From: an uncultured Collinsella sp.
GTDB taxonomy: Bacteria; Actinomycetota; Coriobacteriia; Coriobacteriales; Coriobacteriaceae
Direction of reading: 5' to 3'
Assembly: GCA_937997605.1 (NCBI GenBank)
Contig: CALLFD010000042.1
Span: forward strand, 1 to 5,812
Length of the DNA: 5,812 nt
This document shows, piece after piece, positions 1 to 5,666 of the stretch. How positions within the stretch are numbered: the stretch's first letter is position 1; the number at the start of each line of letters is the position of its first letter. Made by a program: the position numbers and the translations under genes. The notes beneath the pieces are model-generated. The model did no database searches. It was not told the origin of the DNA and saw only the letters and a program-made list of their open reading frames with translations.

Positions 1-261
1 TTGCTCGGCGGAGCGGTCGGGGGCTTGGCCGGAAAGGATGGCGTTGTCCTTGAGTAGCTTGACGGCAAAGACCTCGCCGCTCGTGTTGGTCGCGCGCAGC
101 ACGTGTCCGATGTTGCCGTTGTTGCGGTGGGCCGTCTGGAGAATAAGCGTCATAAACCGACGCTTGGCGTCGTCCTCGGCGCTGGGGTCGACCGCCACGG
201 CGGTATCGAACGTATCGAGACGGATGAGTTTGTCGCCATAGGCGCTATCGGTAGTATCCAT
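1..261 (-). CDS. Ser/Thr protein kinase (Hanks type), N-terminal part only
   Basis: The minus strand is open from an ATG at 261 to the window edge (87 codons, no stop), preceded by AAAGGAA with about 5 nt between GGA and the start. The first ~45 residues are a polar leader. Residues 47-57 (NNGNIGHVLRA) align with the glycine-rich nucleotide loop of eukaryotic-like kinases, and residues 62-70 (GEVFAVKLL) form the beta-3 strand with K68 as the expected ATP-contacting lysine. The first loop glycine is replaced by Asn47, so the loop is N-x-G-x-x-G instead of G-x-G-x-x-G. The catalytic HRD and DFG motifs lie beyond the window, so activity cannot be judged. It lies 171 bp downstream of an FHA-domain gene on the same strand, which suggests a phosphorylation-dependent signalling pair. 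The kinase assignment rests on only ~40 residues and is an inference from motif shape. Confidence 0.72.
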   Translation of the reverse strand, partial: MDTTDSAYGDKLIRLDTFDTAVAVDPSAEDDAKRRFMTLILQTAHRNNGNIGHVLRATNTSGEVFAVKLLKDNAILSGQAPDRSAEQ

Positions 262-293
262 GGCGTTCCTTTGTCTGGCATGGGTTGCCGCAC

Positions 294-354
294 GTATACG
301 TGAGCAGTGCGGATATCGGTAAAGTACCATGATAGCCGCACTGCCCACGTATAC
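294..354. repeat. 61-nt imperfect palindrome between FHA and kinase genes
   Basis: The left arm GTATACGTGAGCAGTGCGG (294-312) and the right arm (336-354) are complementary at 18 of 19 positions. The stem can continue inward through TATC/GATA (314-317/331-334) and GGTA/TACC (318-321/325-328), leaving a 3-nt loop and a 2-nt bulge. The outer left arm lies in a perfect 12-nt palindrome, CACGTATACGTG (291-302). No T-run follows on either strand, so a simple intrinsic terminator is unlikely. It sits 33 nt upstream of the kinase start. It may be an operator, an mRNA-stabilising hairpin or a dispersed palindromic repeat. Confidence 0.7.
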
Positions 355-392
355 CGCTGAGCATTGTCGTTTACGACGCAGAAGGTAGAAGA

Positions 393-419
393 CGAAAGAC
401 GGACGGCGACCGTCTTTCG
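393..419 (-). terminator. Probable terminator hairpin after FHA gene
   Basis: A 10-bp perfect stem (393-402 with 410-419, CGAAAGACGG/CCGTCTTTCG, 7-nt loop) begins 14 nt past the FHA stop codon. On the minus strand it is followed by the pyrimidine-rich TCTTCTACCTTCT, not a clean U-run, so termination may be partial. If it works, the downstream kinase gene needs readthrough or its own promoter. Confidence 0.5.
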
Positions 420-432
420 ATCACCGTCCGCG

Positions 433-1395
433 CTAGTCCACAATGACAAGGAATGTCGTGTAGAGACCCAGATGGAGCCTGTCGCTGTTTTCGATTTCCA
501 CTGGGGGATAGATCTTGCCGGGCTCGCGTTGGTCGCGCGGCGGCTCAATCACAATATCGCCGTCGCGCGCGCCCGATTCGAGCACCGTGCCGTTGGTCGA
601 TCCAAGGCCCTGGGCGTACCAGTGCTCACCCTCAAGCCAAATGCGAAGATGCTCGCGCGATGCGTCGGCGCCCACATCGGTGATGCTGGGCGAGGTTTTG
701 GGCAAAGAACCAATCACGGTGCCGTGCGGATCGCGTGTGAGGGGATGGATTTGCATGTCGGCGCAGTTGTCGGCATGGGTTCTGAGCAGACCGAGGTTGG
801 GGGCGACGGTGCGTGGCTGCTCCAGGCTGCTCATAAAGCCACGTCCGACGGTAGTTTCGGTGGTGCCAAGGTGCTCGCCCGTCTTGCTGTCGCAAAAGCG
901 CTCGACGGTGGCCACGCCCTGAACGGGATCGGCGAGCGCCCCCGTTGCCACAAAGAGCATAAGGTAAAGCGTGCTTTTCTCGCGCACGGCATTGCCGTCA
1001 AAGTTGTCGATGCGATTGAGGGCATTTGCATATAGGCGGCTGTCCAGCTTGTAGCTGGTGAGAGCCGACATCATTTCGTTGGCGGCCGGACCGCGATAGT
1101 GCTCGGCGATTGCCCGATAGGCGGACTCGCCGCCGCCGAGCTTGCTGCAGATTGCCGAGGAAAGGTTGAGCGTGGTGACGGTAAAGTCGCTGTAGATGGA
1201 GGGCGCGCACTGGTCAGGCTTGCGATGGACGATGTAACGGGTGAGATACGAGCGGTTGGAAGAGCATTTCTCGAGCAGGGTACTGCCGAGATAAGAGTTT
1301 CCATTGATGAGCATTCGGGCGATCTCGAGATGTTTAAGACCGCCGAACGAGCGAATATCGTTATAGAGGACCGAGCAAGGCGTCTCTGCTGCCAC
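433..1395 (-). CDS. FHA-domain protein with uncharacterised N-terminal region
   Basis: This 320-aa protein starts at GTG 1395 (see the ribosome-binding-site entry); a longer frame opens at TTG 1425, but its extra codons consist largely of the Shine-Dalgarno itself. Residues ~225-320 are a forkhead-associated domain, a module that binds phosphothreonine peptides in partner proteins. The visible hallmarks are ASREHLRI (S246, R247, H249) and GSTNGT (265-270). The usual arginine of the IGR motif is replaced: residues 227-230 read VIGS. Residues 1-~215 contain several cysteines but no recognised domain, signal peptide or transmembrane segment; they look soluble and largely helical. A kinase gene follows on the same strand, so the protein could be a kinase substrate or scaffold. 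The FHA assignment is strong; the role of the N-terminal part is unknown. Confidence 0.85.
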   Translation of the reverse strand: MAAETPCSVLYNDIRSFGGLKHLEIARMLINGNSYLGSTLLEKCSSNRSYLTRYIVHRKPDQCAPSIYSDFTVTTLNLSSAICSKLGGGESAYRAIAEHYRGPAANEMMSALTSYKLDSRLYANALNRIDNFDGNAVREKSTLYLMLFVATGALADPVQGVATVERFCDSKTGEHLGTTETTVGRGFMSSLEQPRTVAPNLGLLRTHADNCADMQIHPLTRDPHGTVIGSLPKTSPSITDVGADASREHLRIWLEGEHWYAQGLGSTNGTVLESGARDGDIVIEPPRDQREPGKIYPPVEIENSDRLHLGLYTTFLVIVD

Positions 1396-1400
1396 GGATA

Positions 1401-1408
1401 CCTCCTTT
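1401..1408 (-). promoter_or_regulatory. Ribosome binding site fixing the FHA start
   Basis: On the minus strand AAAGGAGG is followed by 5 nt (TATCC) and then GTG at 1395. This near-perfect Shine-Dalgarno lies inside the longer open frame from TTG 1425, so GTG 1395 is the likely start. The TTG has no comparable site upstream. Confidence 0.88.
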
Positions 1409-1502
1409 GATTGCTTCCTAGCCAATATGGCGATAGGAATTAATGGCCCCCGGTGGGCGACGTATTAAATGGCTGCGCAATATATAGCGTAACCAAAGCA
1501 AC

Positions 1503-1530
1503 ATTATAGGCCACATGTTCGAAATTGCAG
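1503..1530 (-). promoter_or_regulatory. Probable promoter of FHA gene
   Basis: On the minus strand there is a perfect -10 box TATAAT (1508-1503) with a weak -35-like CTGCAA (1530-1525) at 16-nt spacing. Transcription would start near 1496, giving a leader of about 100 nt before GTG 1395. The -10 is convincing; the -35 matches only 3 of 6 positions. Confidence 0.5.
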
Positions 1531-1596
1531 GAAGACCGAGAGATTTGGTTTGGACTGGACGGAAATCCCCCTCTGTCTTGATCTATAACAATTAGG

Positions 1597-1635
1597 ACCG
1601 ATTTTACTCGGTAACTGTTACAGATTGAGACAATC
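1597..1635. promoter_or_regulatory. Cluster of adjacent palindromes in divergent intergenic region
   Basis: Three inverted repeats lie end to end: ACCGA-6 nt-TCGGT (1597-1612), GTAAC-T-GTTAC (1611-1621) and GATTG-AGA-CAATC (1623-1635). A further CTGT-T-ACAG (1615-1623) overlaps them. They lie between the minus-strand promoter at 1503-1530 and the plus-strand -10 at 1698, where a regulator of either gene could bind. No specific regulator family is recognised. Confidence 0.45.
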
Positions 1636-1670
1636 GGCCAGGCCCGCCCCGTCCGCCTCGTCATCTGTGG

Positions 1671-1703
1671 TTTACGTGGGGGCATACGGAGTGCGGGTAT
1701 ACT
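1671..1703 (+). promoter_or_regulatory. Candidate helicase promoter
   Basis: TATACT (1698-1703) matches the -10 consensus at 5 of 6 positions. The nearest -35-like hexamer, TTTACG (1671-1676), is 21 nt away, which is too long for a standard sigma-70 promoter, so the -35 is poor or replaced by an activator. A start near 1710 would leave about 190 nt of untranslated leader before the helicase ATG. Confidence 0.35.
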
Positions 1704-1902
1704 AACCGGCGGCGAATCTGCTCCATCGCTTAGAGCTGCTGCGTCTGGACGGCGCGTGATAGGGCTGCCAAAGCGATCGCCAGCGTGCTGAGCAACGTCC
1801 TCTCTGTGCGCACCCGTTTTTGTATGTATTAGCGCACTACCAAGCACGCCCGCGCGGCCGCATGCCGTGCCCATAACGCGTGCAGATAAGGAACAACGAC
1901 AT
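1704..1902 (+). other. Probable long 5' leader of helicase mRNA
   Basis: About 200 nt without a convincing gene precede the helicase. The leader contains the palindrome GTGCGCAC (1806-1813), whose GTGCGC can also pair with GCGCAC (1832-1837) around a loop that includes TTTTT (1817-1821). AAGGA (1888-1892) is the helicase ribosome binding site, 10 nt before ATG 1903. No known riboswitch consensus was recognised. That it is transcribed is inferred from the upstream -10. Confidence 0.35.
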
Positions 1903-4152
1903 ATGCGTAATTCTGTATCCGACGTCACCGACGCCGAGATCCTGGACGAGGCCCGCGAGGCTATGACCCAGGCTGCCTTCGATGCCGCCGATGAGGCCAA
2001 TGCTGCCCAGGCCGTCGAGTCCGCTACCGAGAGCCTGCCCGCCTTTGACGAGCTGGGCCTCTCCGACGAGATGCTCCGTGCTATCGAGAACCTGGGCTAC
2101 ACGGCGCCAACGCCTGTTCAGGCCGGCTCCATCCCCGTGGTGCTCGAGGGCCGTGACCTGCTTGCCGCCGCTCAGACCGGCACCGGCAAGACGGCTGCCT
2201 TTTTGCTGCCGACCATGAACAATCTGGAGCACATCGCTCCTCCCAAACCCGTGCGCGAGCGCGGCGGCCGCAACCGCCGTCGCGGTGTTAAAAAGCCCGA
2301 GGGCAACGGCCGTGGCCCCGTGATGCTCGTCATCACCCCTACGCGCGAGCTTGCCCAGCAGATCGACGAGGTCGCAAGCAAAATCGCCGACGTCACCGGC
2401 CATGTTGCCGTGACCGTCGTGGGCGGCGTGAGCTACAAGCCGCAGACCGCGGCACTTAAGTACGGCTGCGACATCCTGGTCGCAACGCCGGGCCGTCTGG
2501 TCGATCTGATCGAGCAGGGTGCCTGCCACCTGGATGAGGTTAAGGTCCTGGTGCTCGACGAGGCCGATCGCATGCTCGACATGGGCTTTTTGCCCGCCGT
2601 CCGCCGCATTGTGCGCGAGACGCCGGCCGAGCGTCAGACACTGCTGTTCTCGGCGACCCTCGACGAGGAGGCCGTGGGTGAGATCACCGACCTGGTGAGC
2701 GACCCGGCCCGTGTGGAGATCGCGCCCGCCACGTCGACCGCCGACACCGTCGACCAGTTTGTGTTCCCGGTGTCCATCGAGGCCAAGAACAACCTGCTGC
2801 CCGAGTTCCTCAAAAAGGAGGGCCCGGAGCGCACCATCGTCTTTATGCGCACCAAGCACCGCGCCGACAGCTGCTGCCGTCGTCTGGAGCGCAAGGGCAT
2901 CAAGGCCGCCGCGATTCACGGCAACCGCAGTCAGGCCCAGCGCGAGCGTGCCCTTTCGGCCTTCCGCGATGGCACCGTCGACGTGCTGGTGGCAACCGAC
3001 GTGCTTGCCCGCGGCATCGACATTAGCGACGTGCGCTACGTCGTGAACTTTGACGTGCCGGCCGAGCCGACCGACTACATCCACCGTATTGGCCGTACGG
3101 GCCGTGCCGGTGAGCTGGGCTGGGCCATCACGTTTGTGACCGAGCAGGACGTGGACGAGTTCTACGAGATTGAGAAGCTCATGGACAAGACCGCCGACAT
3201 CTACGAGGCCGGCGACCTGCATGTGGGGCCCAATCCGCCCGCGATTGACCCCGAGCGCGACCCTGCGGCCTTTAAGGTGAAGAAGAAGACCAAGCGCGGC
3301 AAGTCCAAGAGTAAGAAGAAGCTTGAGCAGGCGCGTCGCGATGGCAAGCGCAACGGCGACGATTACGGCGATGTGGCTGGTCGTTCCAACCGCGGTCGCG
3401 ACGAGCGCCGTGGCGATGGCGAGCGTCCGAGCCGTCCCAAGCGCGGCGGCAAGACCCGCGTGCGCGAGGGCGTTCAGGCTCGCGTGGACGAGGCTGTGGA
3501 GAGCGTGGCCCGCGAGGTGGCTGCCGAGGTGCGCGGCGGTGCTGGTGCCGCTGAGCAGCCTGCGCGCGGTAACCGTGCCGAGCGTCGTGCCAAGCAGTTC
3601 CAGGGCGAGGCGCATCGCCGCCGCCGCGAGGACGAGGATCGCGGTGGCCGTCGTCGTGTCGAGCGCGAGGACGAGGGCCGTGGCTCGCGTAGCGGCAAGC
3701 GTGGTGCGGGCGACCGCCGTCGTTCCGGTCGTGATGACGAGCGCGGCGGCCGTGACGAGCGTCGCGGCGGCGAGGGTCGTGGTGAGCGTGCTGCCCGTGG
3801 CGGTGAGTCCCGTGGCGGCAAGCGCTTTGAAGAGCGCGGTAGCCGCGGCGGCGAGCGTCGCGAGGGTGCTCGCGGCAATGGCGGCCGCGGCGGCGCTGGT
3901 CGTTCTAACGAGTTGCGCGACCGTCGTGACCCGCGTGCCAGCCGCGATCGTCGCGATGACTGGCGCAACTACGACGATACCCGCGAAGAGCGTCGCGGCG
4001 GCTACCGTGGTGGTCGCGGCGGCAACCAGGCCGGTTCCCGTGGCGGCCGCGCCGGCGGTCGCGATAACCGCGGCAGCTATGGCAACAGCCGTGGCGGCAA
4101 GCGTGGTAGCAGCTCCCGTCGTCCCGGTGACGGCGGCGGCAAGCGCAAGTAA
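1903..4152 (+). CDS. DEAD-box ATP-dependent RNA helicase with long Arg/Gly-rich tail
   Basis: This 749-aa protein unwinds RNA duplexes using ATP; such enzymes act in ribosome assembly, RNA decay and cold adaptation. ATG 1903 is preferred over GTG 1867 because AAGGA lies 10 nt before it. All family motifs are intact: Q motif (F48, GYTAPTPVQ 65-73), Walker A AQTGTGKT (90-97), PTRELA (146-151), TPGR (195-198), DEAD (219-222), SAT (250-252), motif V around ATDVLARGID (364-373) and HRIGRTGRAG (394-403). A basic linker sits between motif I and Ia (RGGRNRRRG, 120-128). Residues 1-47 are acidic and Ala-rich. After ~455 comes a Lys-rich stretch (458-474) and then a ~270-residue disordered tail with at least 14 RGG triplets plus many D/E-R pairs, likely for nonspecific RNA binding or condensation. 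No DbpA-type RNA-binding domain is visible. It is probably transcribed alone, with a terminator 33 nt downstream. Which named helicase (DeaD/CsdA, RhlE, CshA) is its counterpart is unclear. Confidence 0.96.
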   Translation: MRNSVSDVTDAEILDEAREAMTQAAFDAADEANAAQAVESATESLPAFDELGLSDEMLRAIENLGYTAPTPVQAGSIPVVLEGRDLLAAAQTGTGKTAAFLLPTMNNLEHIAPPKPVRERGGRNRRRGVKKPEGNGRGPVMLVITPTRELAQQIDEVASKIADVTGHVAVTVVGGVSYKPQTAALKYGCDILVATPGRLVDLIEQGACHLDEVKVLVLDEADRMLDMGFLPAVRRIVRETPAERQTLLFSATLDEEAVGEITDLVSDPARVEIAPATSTADTVDQFVFPVSIEAKNNLLPEFLKKEGPERTIVFMRTKHRADSCCRRLERKGIKAAAIHGNRSQAQRERALSAFRDGTVDVLVATDVLARGIDISDVRYVVNFDVPAEPTDYIHRIGRTGRAGELGWAITFVTEQDVDEFYEIEKLMDKTADIYEAGDLHVGPNPPAIDPERDPAAFKVKKKTKRGKSKSKKKLEQARRDGKRNGDDYGDVAGRSNRGRDERRGDGERPSRPKRGGKTRVREGVQARVDEAVESVAREVAAEVRGGAGAAEQPARGNRAERRAKQFQGEAHRRRREDEDRGGRRRVEREDEGRGSRSGKRGAGDRRRSGRDDERGGRDERRGGEGRGERAARGGESRGGKRFEERGSRGGERREGARGNGGRGGAGRSNELRDRRDPRASRDRRDDWRNYDDTREERRGGYRGGRGGNQAGSRGGRAGGRDNRGSYGNSRGGKRGSSSRRPGDGGGKRK

Positions 4153-4184
4153 CATACGCATCGCCCGCTAGAGCGAGGTGAACC

Positions 4185-4223
4185 AAGGGTCCCGAGCAAC
4201 TACGCTCGGGGCCCTTTTTGTTT
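4185..4223 (+). terminator. Intrinsic terminator of helicase
   Basis: GGGTCCCGAGC (4187-4197) pairs with GCTCGGGGCCC (4204-4214) through 11 bp including one G-U pair, with a 6-nt loop. Flanking AA/TT extends the stem. It is followed by TTTTTGTTT (4215-4223). It starts 33 nt after the helicase stop and is a textbook Rho-independent terminator. Confidence 0.93.
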
Positions 4224-4328
4224 GTCGTATCCGATCGCTAGTTCAAATGTGATTTCCTCGGGAATGCATCTAGAGGATGCCGTGGGCCTGTTTCCTACCA
4301 TGCGGCAATGGGTCCCATGGGGTGCGCC

Positions 4329-4561
4329 GTGCATTTTTTGGAGTATTCTGCAGTTCGAGTTGTCTGCATATGATTTGACGTCGCCAACGGTGGCTTTCGG
4401 ATATCCCTAGCGAGCGTTCTGAGTCAGATTTCGTCGTTTTCCGGAGCAGGGGCGCGTCATTCTCGCCATGTCGGAACCCAAAATGACGCAGCGCCCTAAA
4501 GGTTTGCCCGCTCGGGGTATTGCTGGCGCGGTCACGTTGCAGAATACTCCGTTTTTTGCAC
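4329..4561. repeat. Long-range inverted repeat with 13-nt perfect arms
   Basis: GGAGTATTCTGCA (4340-4352) is exactly complementary to TGCAGAATACTCC (4538-4550), 185 nt apart. Outside them GTGCA (4329-4333) and TGCAC (4557-4561) are also complementary. Each arm is bordered by a run of six Ts on the plus strand (4334-4339 and 4552-4557), so the T-runs face each other unpaired. The right arm followed by G and T6 would resemble a terminator on the plus strand if the whole interval were transcribed. Confidence 0.7.
4451..4495. repeat. Internal hairpin within the intergenic element
   Basis: GGCGCGTCATT (4451-4461) pairs with AATGACG and then CGCC (4482-4488, 4492-4495), with a 3-nt bulge CAG and a 20-nt loop. 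It lies between the long-range arms at 4340-4352 and 4538-4550, so the element could fold as a closed stem enclosing smaller hairpins. Confidence 0.55.
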
Positions 4562-4663
4562 GTGCTGGGATGGGGTACCTCAGGAGAACGTGGCGGTATC
4601 CAGTAAGTATATGCAATCTGTACCGTAATTTATACAAAACGAAGAGGCAGACAGCGTAGGGTG

Positions 4664-4716
4664 GGTGCATTGGGGTGCTTGGTGCACCAAAACGGGGATC
4701 CCATGCGCCGTATACT
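4664..4716 (+). promoter_or_regulatory. Candidate operator and promoter of the EFR1-family gene
   Basis: TATACT (4711-4716) is a good -10 box, with no recognisable -35 at 16-18 nt. The perfect 12-nt palindrome TTGGTGCACCAA (4679-4690) is centred about 38 bp before the inferred start near 4723, so it overlaps the -35 position. GGTGC occurs three times, at 4664, 4674 and 4681. The arrangement suggests activator-dependent or repressor-controlled transcription. No specific regulator can be named. Confidence 0.45.
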
Positions 4717-4772
4717 CTGTCTGAATGTGAAAACGGCTTGACGCGTTGCCAGCCGTAGGGGAGGGTGCCTCG

Positions 4773-5534
4773 ATGAGCGTATTCGAAATTGTGTTTAGTC
4801 CGACGGGTGGAACGCGGAAGGTGTCTGGCCTTGTGACCGGGGCGCTGGACAAGAATACCGTTACCGTCGATCTGACCGATAGCGGGCTAGATTTCAGCGC
4901 TGTCTCGATGACTGAGGACGACGTGGCCGTAATCTCTGTGCCGGCGTATGCCGGTAGAATCCCGGCTGTGGTGGCTGACCGGTTGGGCATGGTGCGCGGC
5001 AACGGGGCTCGGGCTGTTTTGGTTTGTGTATACGGAAACCGCGCGTTTGAGGACACGCTCGTAGAGCTGGAGGACGTTGCGAAGCGCGCCGGATTTAGGG
5101 TGGTTGCAGCTGTTTCTGCTATTGCTGAACATTCCGTTGCTCGTCAGTTTGCTGCTGGGCGACCGGATGCGCGGGATGCGGCGCAGCTCGCAGAGTTTGC
5201 GCAGCAAATTCAGCAAAAGCTGTTGGCTGAGGATGCATCCGAGCCCTCTATTCCTGGCAATCGTCCTTATAAACAAGCTGGAGGTCATCGCATGGCACCC
5301 GAGGCAACAGAGGATTGCGTCTCCTGCGGTGCATGCGCCGCGGCGTGCCCCGTTTGTGCTATCGACAAGGGCGACCCCAAGCGAGCAGCTGGCGAGGCGT
5401 GCATCTCCTGCATGCGCTGCATCGCCGTATGTCCGCGAGGCGCTCGCAAGCTTGATCCCAACAAGCTATCCGCTGTTTCCCAGATGCTGAGCAAGGTTTG
5501 CGTCGTGCGGAAGGAATGCGAGCTCTTCATCTAG
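4773..5534 (+). CDS. EFR1-family flavodoxin/ferredoxin fusion
   Basis: This 253-aa cytoplasmic electron-transfer protein starts at ATG 4773, with GGAGG (4760-4764) 8 nt before it; an upstream in-frame TTG at 4746 lacks such a site. Residues 1-~150 form a flavodoxin-like FMN-binding fold: FSPTGGTRK (8-16) is the phosphate loop, and VPAYAGRIP (56-64), VYGNR (86-90), EHS (119-121) and GRPD (129-132) match the family pattern as I recall it. Residues 182-220 form a 2[4Fe-4S] ferredoxin domain with two CxxCxxCxxxCP motifs (C182/185/188/192 and C210/213/216/220). An extra cysteine (C195) follows the first cluster. The C-terminus RKECELFI resembles family ends. It probably passes low-potential electrons between an unknown donor and acceptor in anaerobic metabolism. 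No partner enzyme is adjacent, so the substrate pathway is unknown. Confidence 0.92.
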   Translation: MSVFEIVFSPTGGTRKVSGLVTGALDKNTVTVDLTDSGLDFSAVSMTEDDVAVISVPAYAGRIPAVVADRLGMVRGNGARAVLVCVYGNRAFEDTLVELEDVAKRAGFRVVAAVSAIAEHSVARQFAAGRPDARDAAQLAEFAQQIQQKLLAEDASEPSIPGNRPYKQAGGHRMAPEATEDCVSCGACAAACPVCAIDKGDPKRAAGEACISCMRCIAVCPRGARKLDPNKLSAVSQMLSKVCVVRKECELFI

Positions 5535-5547
5535 CGCATACGAAATT

Positions 5548-5610
5548 GGCGCAATGGGGCCAGGTTAATCTGCACCAACCTGGTGCAAACAAACTTGTCC
5601 CCAATGCACC
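5548..5610. repeat. Nested palindrome downstream of EFR1-family gene
   Basis: TGCACCA-ACC-TGGTGCA (5571-5587) is a perfect interrupted palindrome. It competes with a second hairpin, CCAGGTT (5560-5566) with AACCTGG (5577-5583). Outside, GGCGCAATGGGG (5548-5559) and CCCCAATGCACC (5599-5610) are complementary at 10 of 12 positions. The structure begins 14 nt after the stop codon but has no T-run, so intrinsic termination is doubtful. It could be an operator or a repeat-element end. Confidence 0.6.
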
Positions 5611-5662
5611 AGAGTGAGGAGTGCCCCTGGGTGCCGGCGGGAAAGGAACGTCCCTAAGTGCC
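5599..5662 (+). repeat. Three degenerate 12-nt units
   Basis: CCCCAATGCACC (5599-5610), CCCCTGGGTGCC (5624-5635) and TCCCTAAGTGCC (5651-5662) share a CCCnnnnTGCC-like pattern at 25- and 27-nt intervals. They are separated by purine-rich spacers (AGAGTGAGGAGTG and GGCGGGAAAGGAACG). The pattern resembles dispersed intergenic repeats that I associate with Coriobacteriia genomes; that association is from memory. Confidence 0.45.
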
Positions 5663-5666
5663 GCCT

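Larger units (their letters stand above)
4224..4663. other. Gene-free intergenic stretch rich in inverted repeats
   Basis: No open frame here has a ribosome binding site or host-like codon use. Small frames of ~60 codons at 4222-4410 and 4468-4659 lack Shine-Dalgarno sequences. Besides the structures listed separately, it holds GCATC-5 nt-GATGC (4266-4280), ATGGG-T-CCCAT (4308-4318) and GCCA-ACGG-TGGC (4383-4394). The density of self-complementary segments suggests a structured transcript or a dispersed intergenic repeat. Confidence 0.55.

Noticed and set aside
364..1035. A 223-codon plus-strand frame opposite the FHA gene
   Set aside because: It overlaps the well-supported FHA coding sequence on the opposite strand and has no recognisable domain.
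1440..2000. A 186-codon minus-strand frame in the divergent intergenic region
   Set aside because: It overlaps the helicase start, lacks a ribosome binding site and has no recognised domain. The region has promoter-like content instead.
1837..4161. A 774-codon open frame antisense to the whole helicase gene
   Set aside because: It is the mirror of strong GC bias at the helicase's codon positions. The product is low-complexity Ala/Thr/Gly/Leu with no domain, and the sense frame has every DEAD-box motif.
3323..4171. A 282-codon plus-strand frame inside the helicase tail
   Set aside because: The Arg/Gly-rich GC-biased tail leaves other frames open. The product is Ala/Val low-complexity sequence without a ribosome binding site.
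4222..4410. A 62-codon frame starting at TTG
   Set aside because: Its start lies in the T-run of the helicase terminator, and it has no ribosome binding site.
4468..4659. A 63-codon frame beginning MSEPKMTQRPKG
   Set aside because: There is no Shine-Dalgarno, it begins inside the hairpin at 4451-4495 and runs across the right arm of the long inverted repeat. It is more likely part of the non-coding element.
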